Assembly: GCA_948919095.1 (NCBI GenBank)
Contig: CAQYCU010000070.1
Location: 1-7,161, forward strand
DNA from: an uncultured Clostridia bacterium
GTDB taxonomy: Bacteria > Bacillota > Clostridia > TANB77 > CAG-508
Direction: 5' to 3'
DNA: 7,161 nucleotides
Under the pieces are notes generated by a model, which ran no database searches, was not told the origin of the DNA, and saw only the letters and a program-made list of their open reading frames with translations. Both the position numbers and the translations under genes were made by a program. Below are positions 1 to 4,458 of the stretch, piece by piece (the stretch's first letter is position 1; each line of letters opens with the position of its first letter).

Positions 1-144
1 ACTGGTGGACCTCCATTCATACTAAATTTTAGTCCAATATTTTTGGTTCACCTCAACTCAAATAAGTTTTATCAAATTAATTGCAAAGGGGGTATTTTAT
101 TATTAAGCCAAAAGAGGCTATCTATTTTAGGAGATATATTGCAA
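1..144 (+). other. Leader of the relaxase gene, possible oriT region
   Basis: MobV relaxases usually act on an oriT just upstream of their own gene, so the origin is expected here. The visible structure is a 13-base palindrome at 21-33 (ACTAAA-T-TTTAGT), an imperfect pair GGTGGACC (4-11) and GGTTCACC near 46-53, and a small AGCC/GGCT hairpin at 106-119. I do not see a convincing match to the pMV158-type nick sequence. The open frame continues upstream of the relaxase start at 145 but has no ribosome binding site. The oriT assignment rests on position, not on a recognised nick site. Confidence 0.25.
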
Positions 145-1107
145 ATGAGTTATGCAATAATTAGAAATGCTAATTATAAGAAAGCTAATTTAGCAGGTTT
201 ATATAAACACAACGAAAGAAAAAATATTAATTATTCTAATAAGGATATTGTAAAAGAAAAATCAAGATATAATTATTCAATAAAAAAGTGCAATACTACT
301 TATGCCAATGCACTTAAAATATTACAAGAAAAAAATAACTTACAAGGCCGTATTATTAAAACAACTAATGTTGTATGCGAATTTATTATAACGTCAAGTA
401 AGGAATTTTTTGAGAAAATTGGAGAAGAAGAAACAAAAAGATATTTTCAAACTGTTTATAATTTTGTAGTACAATATCAAAATTTGGGTGAGCAATACAT
501 TTTATCAGCAACAGTGCATATGGATGAAAATACACCACATTTACATTTAGTTTTTATTCCAGTTGTTCACAAATTGGATAAAAAAAGTGGAAAACAAATT
601 GATAAAATTGCTTGTAGTGAATATTGGAAAGGAAAAGACAGCTACAGAAAATTGCAAGACGCTTTTTATAAGTATATAACTGAGAATGGGTTTAAGCTAG
701 AACGTGGACAGCAACGAGACGTTGATCATTTAAGTACAGAAAAATTAAAACAAGTTACCGATTATGACAACATAAAATATGAAATTACACACGAAGGGAT
801 ACAACCTTTAGAAACTAAAAACAGAACTTTAATTGTTCAACAAAATAAAGAATTAATACAATACACAAATAAATTAAAATTACAATTAAGTAAATCAATT
901 AATGTTGTTCAAAGAGTAGAAGAACTACAAATAGAAAATAATGTTTTAAAACAAGAAAATGAAACATTAAAAAGAAAAAATCATACTTTATTAAAATATA
1001 TAAATAAGGCTATTGATTTAGTATATTTATGGTTCAACTTTCCTAAGGATAGTTTTCAGTATATTCTAAACCATTTAGTTAATGACAAAGATAATAAGGA
1101 AAAATAA
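145..1107 (+). CDS. mobV: MobV-family (Pre/Mob) relaxase
   Basis: This is a DNA relaxase that nicks one strand at oriT, stays covalently attached and pilots it during mobilization. The 320-residue protein shows the MobV N-terminal motif with KHNER at residues 21-25. The histidine falls at residue 22, the position of the nucleophilic His22 of pMV158 MobM. The metal-binding motif HMDENTPHLH is at residues 125-134. Past about residue 235 it becomes a coiled coil rich in E, N, L and K, probably for dimerisation. It is shorter than MobM (about 490 residues), mostly in the C-terminal part. I chose the ATG at 145 because AGGAGA at 129-134 lies 10 bases upstream and the His22 numbering then matches; a start at 43 would have no ribosome binding site. 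No accessory mobilization or coupling-protein gene is near. Confidence 0.93.
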   Translation: MSYAIIRNANYKKANLAGLYKHNERKNINYSNKDIVKEKSRYNYSIKKCNTTYANALKILQEKNNLQGRIIKTTNVVCEFIITSSKEFFEKIGEEETKRYFQTVYNFVVQYQNLGEQYILSATVHMDENTPHLHLVFIPVVHKLDKKSGKQIDKIACSEYWKGKDSYRKLQDAFYKYITENGFKLERGQQRDVDHLSTEKLKQVTDYDNIKYEITHEGIQPLETKNRTLIVQQNKELIQYTNKLKLQLSKSINVVQRVEELQIENNVLKQENETLKRKNHTLLKYINKAIDLVYLWFNFPKDSFQYILNHLVNDKDNKEK

Positions 1108-1150
1108 AAAAATGGCTAATTACTTTATTATAAGTAGTTAGTCATTTTTT
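1106..1150. terminator. Bidirectional terminator between mobV and the DUF4352-like gene
   Basis: A 14-base stem, 1112-1125 with 1132-1145, has two G-U type positions and a 6-base loop. An A-run precedes it and a T-run follows it. It starts right at the mobV stop, and the convergent minus-strand gene ends at 1195, so it can stop transcription from both sides. Confidence 0.85.
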
Positions 1151-1194
1151 AGTACATTAGCTTAAATATCTCAATAAGACTAGCAAGTTATTTA

Positions 1195-1671
1195 TTACTC
1201 TGTTATTATGTATTTTATATCCTTGGCAAGTACAATCATAAACCACTTATCTTTATCTTCAATAACAGCTTTGTCAACCTCAAATGTTGCATTTAAAATT
1301 TTTTGTTTTTCACTATAATTAAAAATATAATCTCCTTTTATATTGTCAGACCATTCAATATTTTGATATGGGCTTTTACTCTCATCTTTTTGCCATAACA
1401 GATAATTGGGGGAGTATGTTGTTTCTTCTTTCCCCATATATTTCACATTTACAGTTATTACTATATTAATTTTATTTGCATTATAATTTTGCTTATACTG
1501 TATATTGGTCAATGTTAATTCCCAATCTCCAACTATTCCTGGTTTTCCTATTTCAAGTTTAGTTTTCTTCTTATAATCAAGCATTGAACTTGTTGATATA
1601 ACTTTATAAGTTCCAACAAATATAATAATAATCAAAATAAATGTAAATACTATTTTTAACTTTGTTTTCAT
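1195..1671 (-). CDS. Membrane-anchored extracellular protein, DUF4352-like
   Basis: The 158-residue protein starts with a short basic stretch and a single hydrophobic segment at about residues 6-26, with no lipobox cysteine. It should be an N-terminally anchored protein facing outside. From about residue 38 onward the sequence (IGKPGIVGDWELTLTNI followed by alternating beta-rich stretches) resembles the Ig-like DUF4352 domains often found on Firmicute lipoproteins and cell-surface proteins. I cannot give a substrate or activity. The start is supported by AAGGAGG just upstream (1676-1682 on the plus strand). It is divergent from the first RHH gene, and a dyad site shared with the second RHH gene overlaps its probable -10. 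It could be a surface cargo or exclusion-type protein, but nothing in the sequence shows this. Confidence 0.7.
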   Translation of the reverse strand: MKTKLKIVFTFILIIIIFVGTYKVISTSSMLDYKKKTKLEIGKPGIVGDWELTLTNIQYKQNYNANKINIVITVNVKYMGKEETTYSPNYLLWQKDESKSPYQNIEWSDNIKGDYIFNYSEKQKILNATFEVDKAVIEDKDKWFMIVLAKDIKYIITE

Positions 1672-1706
1672 TTTTCCTCCTTTTTATGAAAATAAAATAA
1701 TTCACT

Positions 1707-1715
1707 ATAGTACCA
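1707..1715 (-). promoter_or_regulatory. Extended -10 promoter of the DUF4352-like gene
   Basis: On the minus strand this reads TGGTACTAT, an extended -10 of the TGn-TACTAT type. A start about 7 bases further on gives a leader of roughly 30 bases before the ribosome binding site. No good -35 is visible. The hexamer lies inside the dyad site at 1707-1727, so a bound repressor would cover it. Confidence 0.4.
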
Positions 1716-1727
1716 CGGTGTAACTAT
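1707..1727. promoter_or_regulatory. Dyad operator site 1, upstream of the single-RHH gene
   Basis: This 21-base dyad has arms ATAGT and ACTAT around a CAC-G-GTG core, with 8 of 10 symmetric positions pairing. The stretch CACGGTGTA is shared exactly with the dyad at 2023-2049. It lies between the divergent DUF4352-like gene and the first RHH gene. Two near-identical sites, each just before an RHH gene, suggest autoregulation by the RHH proteins. The binding itself is inferred. Confidence 0.6.
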
Positions 1728-1774
1728 TAAAATAAAAAATTTTTTGTTATTCTCTTTACAAAGGAGTAATAACA

Positions 1775-1963
1775 ATGTTTAAAGTTGATAAAATATACAA
1801 AACAAGTAGAAATGATATAGCTATGAATATTAGATTTCCAGAAGATATTTATGCTAAATATAAAAAATTGTCAAAAGAAACAGGACACTCTTTTAATGGT
1901 TTAGTAATTAGTGCTATGAACTATGCACTAGAAAATATAGAAAATCCCAAAAAAGATAATTAA
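1775..1963 (+). CDS. Small ribbon-helix-helix (Arc-type) DNA-binding protein
   Basis: The 62-residue protein fits the Arc/CopG-like RHH fold. A beta strand DIAMNIRFP (14-22) is followed by helix A (about 23-37) and helix B (SFNGLVISAMNYALENI, 39-55). RHH proteins bind DNA as dimers through the paired strands; here N18 and R20 are plausible base contacts. AAGGAG at 1761-1766 lies 8 bases before the ATG. It is clearly paralogous to both halves of the next gene: all three share Y-[KR]-T-[SN]-K/R before the strand, an N-x-R-x-P strand and an A-M-x-Y helix end. It is probably a repressor acting at the dyad sites. No toxin gene is adjacent, so an antitoxin role is not supported. Confidence 0.8.
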   Translation: MFKVDKIYKTSRNDIAMNIRFPEDIYAKYKKLSKETGHSFNGLVISAMNYALENIENPKKDN

Positions 1964-2022
1964 AATTTTAATAGTTAAATACTCAATATTATTTTCTTGT
2001 TCAAATATACCATAGTTTATAA

Positions 2023-2049
2023 AAAATAGCAACACGGTGTAGCTATTTT
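2023..2049. promoter_or_regulatory. Dyad operator site 2, upstream of the tandem-RHH gene
   Basis: The dyad spans 27 bases with arms AAAATAGC and GCTATTTT and an inner ACAC-G-GTGT; only one symmetric pair fails (A2031 with A2041). A further direct copy of GCTATTTT follows at 2056-2063. It lies about 40 bases before the start at 2091, just after a TATAAA sequence at 2018-2023 that could be the -10, with TTGTTC at 1997-2002 as a possible -35 at a short spacing. It shares CACGGTGTA with the site at 1707-1727. The AT-rich arms could also act as a weak terminator for the upstream RHH gene, but the copy at 1707 argues for an operator. Confidence 0.65.
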
Positions 2050-2090
2050 CTTCTTGCTATTTTTGATATTATTTTTCTGAGGTGAATCAT

Positions 2091-2411
2091 ATGGATATTT
2101 CAAAGATATATAGAACAAATAAAGAATCAATTTCAATAAACACAAGAATTCCAGAAAATTTATATATAGAATATAAAAAGATTTCCTTAGAAACAAATTA
2201 TCCATTTAATGGACTTATTTTATTTGCTATGAATTATGCTTTAAAAGACACAGAAAAAAAGAGTTATAAAACAAGTAAAACTGATATTGCTATAAATCTT
2301 AGAATTCCTAAGGAAACACATACAGAATATAAAAGACTAAAAAATAATTTAAATAGGTCAATAAATAGTTTAATTATAAGTGCTATGTATTATTTTTTAG
2401 AAAATAATTAA
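2091..2411 (+). CDS. Tandem (two-domain) ribbon-helix-helix protein
   Basis: This 106-residue protein holds two RHH domains in one chain. The first has its strand at about 13-21 (SISINTRIP) and helices to about residue 54. The second has its strand at 65-73 (DIAINLRIP) and helices to the C-terminus, repeating 52 residues later. Because RHH domains work as dimers in which two strands pair, a tandem chain could fold as a single-chain pseudo-dimer or build a larger assembly. The second half matches the separate 62-residue RHH protein most closely at the strand, and the first half at the FNGL...AMNYAL helix. I chose the ATG at 2091 because TGAGGTGA ends 6 bases upstream; a GTG at 2082 lies inside that ribosome binding site. 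Probably a repressor acting on the dyad at 2023-2049. Confidence 0.8.
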   Translation: MDISKIYRTNKESISINTRIPENLYIEYKKISLETNYPFNGLILFAMNYALKDTEKKSYKTSKTDIAINLRIPKETHTEYKRLKNNLNRSINSLIISAMYYFLENN

Positions 2412-2449
2412 AATCCTAAATTGTTGTATTAAACAAACTTAGGATTTTT
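2410..2449. terminator. Bidirectional terminator between the tandem-RHH and XRE genes
   Basis: A perfect 10-base stem pairs AAAATCCTAA (2410-2419) with TTAGGATTTT (2439-2448). An extra TGTT/AACA pair lies inside the loop. A-run and T-run flanks suit termination from both directions, as expected between two convergent genes. Confidence 0.88.
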
Positions 2450-2457
2450 ATTTATAT

Positions 2458-3165
2458 TTAATATCCACCTTGATTATCTATATTAGGATACCAATATCCA
2501 TCTTTTTTTATTTGTTCAATTTCTTCTTCTGTTATTTCTAATCTTTCTATAACTTCTTGTGTTTCCACTTTTGAAATAAGTTTATCCATTATACAAATTT
2601 TTTTGATTACTGGGCTATATGTATTATCTTTTTCGCCTACAATAACACCCATTTTAATATTATCACTGGAATAGCACATATTTATATATATCATTACTTT
2701 TTCAAAATGATTATTTGTAGCACTATAATTTTTTAGGTTTATAAACGCAACGTCAGTGTTTGACTCTATTGAGCCTATAAAAAATATTCTATCATTTAAT
2801 GAAGGAACTTTAAAATATACCTTTGTAATTCCTTCTTCTGCTTTTAACTCTAGTTTCATTTCATATAGTTTGTCTTGGTTGTCAATGTAATACATATATA
2901 GTGTATCTGTTGTAAAGGGGTTAATTGAGGTTATAATATCATTGTCAATTTTCTCTTTATATGTAAGCTCATCTAAGCTAATTTTTAAGGCATTACATAT
3001 GCTGATAACAGTTTCAAAATCTGGTATTATAGTATTATTTTCATATTTATATACTGTGCTGGGTGCTTTATTAATTTTCTCGGCAACATTCTCAATACTT
3101 AATTTTTTCGATTTTCTCGCTGTTCTAAACAATTCTCCAAAGTTATAAGAATTAAGACTATACAT
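2458..3165 (-). CDS. XRE-family helix-turn-helix regulator with C-terminal domain
   Basis: The 235-residue protein has an N-terminal Cro/CI-type HTH at about residues 9-68. The HTH signature NVAEKINKAPSTVYKYEN (26-43) and the closing ISLDEL are clear. The remaining 160 or so residues are beta-rich and unrecognised, possibly a ligand or protein-sensing domain. The frame is open to 3210, but that upstream ATG sits inside the promoter -10. The start at 3165 has GAGGAGGA (3173-3180) at ideal spacing, so I use it. It is divergent from the structured RNA and convergent with the tandem-RHH gene. By analogy with other integrated elements it may be the master repressor of excision or transfer genes; that is inference from family and position. 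Confidence 0.88.
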   Translation of the reverse strand: MYSLNSYNFGELFRTARKSKKLSIENVAEKINKAPSTVYKYENNTIIPDFETVISICNALKISLDELTYKEKIDNDIITSINPFTTDTLYMYYIDNQDKLYEMKLELKAEEGITKVYFKVPSLNDRIFFIGSIESNTDVAFINLKNYSATNNHFEKVMIYINMCYSSDNIKMGVIVGEKDNTYSPVIKKICIMDKLISKVETQEVIERLEITEEEIEQIKKDGYWYPNIDNQGGY

Positions 3166-3182
3166 ATTAATATCCTCCTCAT

Positions 3183-3203
3183 ATAACTGTATACTACAAT
3201 TAT
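3183..3203. promoter_or_regulatory. Candidate operator over the XRE promoter
   Basis: This imperfect 21-base dyad has arms ATAA and TTAT around TGTA-TAC-TACA, with 8 of 10 symmetric pairs. It covers the XRE -10 and the expected start point. The layout fits self-repression by the XRE protein. In DNA this AT-rich, dyads of this quality also arise by chance. Confidence 0.35.
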
Positions 3204-3207
3204 AGCA
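3199..3207 (-). promoter_or_regulatory. Extended -10 promoter of the XRE gene
   Basis: The minus strand reads TGC-TATAAT, a consensus -10 with an extended TG. The predicted start is near 3192, giving a leader of about 27 bases that holds the ribosome binding site. No good -35 is seen. This promoter rules out the upstream ATG at 3210 as the translation start. Confidence 0.7.
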
Positions 3208-3246
3208 CATTTTTAGGAGTTTATCTATACTTTTATGAAATATTTT

Positions 3247-3256
3247 CCAATATTGG
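3247..3256. promoter_or_regulatory. Perfect palindrome between the XRE and ncRNA promoters
   Basis: CCAATATTGG is a perfect 10-base palindrome lying 10 bases upstream of the ncRNA -35 and about 40 bases upstream of the XRE -10. A near copy, CCAATATTAGG, is at 3731-3741. It could be a regulator site serving both divergent promoters, but the evidence is only symmetry and position. Confidence 0.25.
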
Positions 3257-3265
3257 CATAAAATG

Positions 3266-3294
3266 TTGAATTTTCCACAAATTTATGTTACAAT
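3266..3294 (+). promoter_or_regulatory. Strong sigma-A promoter of the structured RNA
   Basis: TTGAAT (3266-3271) and TACAAT (3289-3294) are separated by exactly 17 bases, with TG one base before the -10 (TGT-TACAAT). This is the best promoter in the window and predicts a start near 3301. No ribosome binding site with a credible reading frame follows, so the transcript is probably non-coding. Confidence 0.8.
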
Positions 3295-3300
3295 ATAAGT

Positions 3301-3684
3301 ATCTATTAAGATAGACTGACTATTTCTTGTAATAGTTTTTGTCCAGTCGCACAAGCTATATGCTTGAACAATTAAAAGTTCGGGCATCGCAAGTGCCCTA
3401 GATATATTACAAGGTTGGCATTTGCTATTCTTTTGTGATATTAATATAATTGTTTTACTCTTATTAGAAATATCACAAAAAGGAATTAAAACAGATGTCA
3501 AACAGAAAATTATTCCCAGGTGGGTAGTGGACTAGATAGTCATAGTAGGGAGAAACTTTTTCTCCCTCTCCCGTAAGGGTAATCTTTAATAGAATAATTA
3601 CATAGATATTAATTAAACTACTTGCGATAGTTTATTAATATAAAGCCATAGGTTGATGACATCTGTCCTATGGCATTTTTATAC
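3301..3684 (+). ncRNA. Structured non-coding RNA of about 380 nt, family not recognised
   Basis: This stretch lies between a strong promoter and a terminator and has no credible protein frame. Stems in order: ACTATT/AATAGT (3319-3336), enclosed by GACTG/CAGTC (3314-3348); CAAGC/GCTTG (3352-3366); GGGCA/TGCCC (3382-3398) with 7-base loop TCGCAAG; a long arm with TTGGCAT/ATGTCAA (3415-3501) and a perfect 12-pair stem 3431-3442 with 3469-3480; GGGAGAAA/TTTCTCCC (3548-3566); CCC-GTAA-GGG with a GNRA loop (3570-3579); and a 13-pair stem (3607-3640, one bulge) with 7-base loop CTTGCGA. That loop is the exact complement of TCGCAAG, so the two hairpins can kiss. The terminator loop also pairs over 10 bases with 3491-3500. 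I do not recognise it as RNase P, tmRNA, 6S, SRP, a group I or II intron, or a riboswitch. It could instead be a long leader for the Spo0A_C-like gene. Confidence 0.72.
3645..3680 (+). terminator. Terminator closing the structured RNA
   Basis: A perfect 8-base stem pairs GCCATAGG (3645-3652) with CCTATGGC (3667-3674), followed by ATTTTTA. The 14-base loop is long for a terminator, and ten of its bases (3657-3666) are complementary to 3491-3500. The hairpin may therefore be both the 3' end and a structural part of the RNA. Confidence 0.8.
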
Positions 3685-3746
3685 TAAAAAGGCAATTTTT
3701 TACTTTTTTACTAAGTACAATAGAAATATTCCAATATTAGGTATTT

Positions 3747-3771
3747 ATAATTACCTTATTAAGATAATTAT
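3747..3771. repeat. Imperfect 25-base dyad upstream of the Spo0A_C-like gene
   Basis: The arms ATAATTA and TAATTAT flank a CTTA-T-TAAG core; 11 of 12 symmetric positions pair. It lies about 75 bases before the promoter of the Spo0A_C-like gene and could bind a dimeric regulator. Given how AT-rich the region is, chance is a real explanation. Apart from this site I see nothing in 3685-3847. Confidence 0.3.
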
Positions 3772-3847
3772 TCCATAACAATAAAATTTCCTTGTTTTTA
3801 TTATATTCTTAATACAATTTTTTAAATTTTATTTATGTAAACTAATG

Positions 3848-3856
3848 TGCTATACT
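3848..3856 (+). promoter_or_regulatory. Extended -10 promoter of the Spo0A_C-like gene
   Basis: TGC-TATACT gives an extended -10 without a clear -35. The predicted start is near 3863, a few bases before the ribosome binding site GAGG at 3869-3872. The same GTGCTA start of the motif occurs at the XRE promoter and at the integrase-operon promoter. Confidence 0.55.
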
Positions 3857-3877
3857 ATCATTATAAGTGAGGATTAT

Positions 3878-4258
3878 ATGATAGGTAATTGTAATGATAT
3901 TAATAATATGTATAGAGTATTTATTTTTAACTCTTTGCTACAATTAGGTCTAAGTCCTAGTTGTAAAGGTACTTATTATTTAAGGGATATTATCATACTT
4001 GCAATTAAATATAGTGATTTTGTTAATATTGATATTAATTTAAAAGAGTTATATATAATACTTGCAAATGAAAAAAATATATCTTACACAAAAGTAAACT
4101 CTTGTATTGAGTATGCTATAAATACTAGAAATGAAATAAAAACAAAAACTAACTTTAATAATATATTTCAATTAGATTATGACATTTATTTTATGACAGC
4201 TAAATCTATTATAAATTTAATAGTTACATTGATTTATAATACAAAATCTGTAACATAA
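3878..4258 (+). CDS. Free-standing Spo0A C-terminal-like DNA-binding protein
   Basis: The 126-residue protein resembles the DNA-binding effector domain of Spo0A without the receiver domain. LLQLGLSPSCKGTYYLRDII (20-39) matches the Spo0A pattern of a G-[VL]-P/S stretch followed by KG-x-x-YLR. LYIILANEKNISYTKVNSCI (58-77) corresponds to its helix-turn-helix. The recognition helix differs: the basic positions of the Spo0A SRVERAIRH helix are largely lost (here TKVNSCIEY), so the target is probably not the standard 0A box. The frame is open from 3845, but that ATG lies inside the promoter; the ATG at 3878 has GAGG 5 bases upstream. It stands alone between the structured RNA and a strong terminator. 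Without a receiver domain it cannot be controlled by phosphorylation as Spo0A is. It might modulate host sporulation or element genes; that is inference. Confidence 0.75.
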   Translation: MIGNCNDINNMYRVFIFNSLLQLGLSPSCKGTYYLRDIIILAIKYSDFVNIDINLKELYIILANEKNISYTKVNSCIEYAINTRNEIKTKTNFNNIFQLDYDIYFMTAKSIINLIVTLIYNTKSVT

Positions 4259-4303
4259 AAATAGAACTGCTAATCACGTTTGATTATTAGCAGTTCTATT
4301 TTT
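4258..4303. terminator. Very strong bidirectional terminator after the Spo0A_C-like gene
   Basis: A perfect 17-base stem (4258-4274 with 4286-4302) surrounds an 11-base loop and starts at the stop codon itself. A-run and T-run form its base. It isolates the Spo0A_C-like gene from the integrase operon. I see nothing else in 4304-4390. Confidence 0.93.
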
Positions 4304-4390
4304 GTATTTTAATACTTAAATGTAAGTAATTGGCAGTTTTAATAATTTTTAATATATTTTAATAACCTACAAAGATATTCTATTTTTACG

Positions 4391-4399
4391 TGCTAAACT
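4391..4399 (+). promoter_or_regulatory. Extended -10 promoter of the sigma-like/integrase operon
   Basis: TGC-TAAACT is an extended -10 preceded by CG rather than TG. No recognisable -35 is present. It is the only plausible promoter between the terminator at 4303 and the first gene at 4459, and it predicts a leader of about 50 bases. Confidence 0.45.
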
Positions 4400-4406
4400 G
4401 TAATTA

Positions 4407-4432
4407 GTTCGAACAACTGATTTCTAGAAATC
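4407..4432. promoter_or_regulatory. Two palindromes in the leader of the integrase operon
   Basis: GTTCGAAC (4407-4414) and GATTTCTAGAAATC (4419-4432) are both perfect palindromes, 4 bases apart. They sit just downstream of the -10 and before the ribosome binding site. The position suits repression of the xis-int operon. Which regulator would bind is not visible; neither matches the dyads near the RHH genes. Confidence 0.45.
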
Positions 4433-4458
4433 AAATATTTTATAGGAGATTTCAAAAA

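Noticed and set aside
4..14. GGTGGACCTCC as a remnant att copy of the tRNA 3' end
   Set aside because: It does not align with the GGTGAGAGG...ACCTCC stretch of the tRNA without large gaps, so it is not a credible direct repeat.
2017..2205. Minus-strand open frame over operator 2 and the tandem-RHH gene
   Set aside because: It is antisense to a well-supported gene and lacks a ribosome binding site and any family resemblance.
1775..2411. RHH genes as antitoxins of a toxin-antitoxin pair
   Set aside because: No toxin-like gene is adjacent; the divergent neighbour is a membrane-anchored DUF4352-like protein.
2942..3148. Plus-strand open frame inside the XRE gene
   Set aside because: It is the complement of the HTH-coding region, with no promoter or ribosome binding site.
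3283..3501. Minus-strand open frame of 72 codons across the structured RNA
   Set aside because: It has no ribosome binding site and lies antisense to the stem-loops and promoter; its composition follows the RNA structure, not a protein family.
3495..3527. ATG-started mini-frame inside the structured RNA
   Set aside because: It encodes only 10 residues, has no ribosome binding site, and its first bases take part in RNA pairings.
3530..3541. GACTAGATAGTC, recalling the P7/S element of group I introns
   Set aside because: The rest of the group I core is not visible and there are no interrupted exons, so the resemblance is taken as chance.
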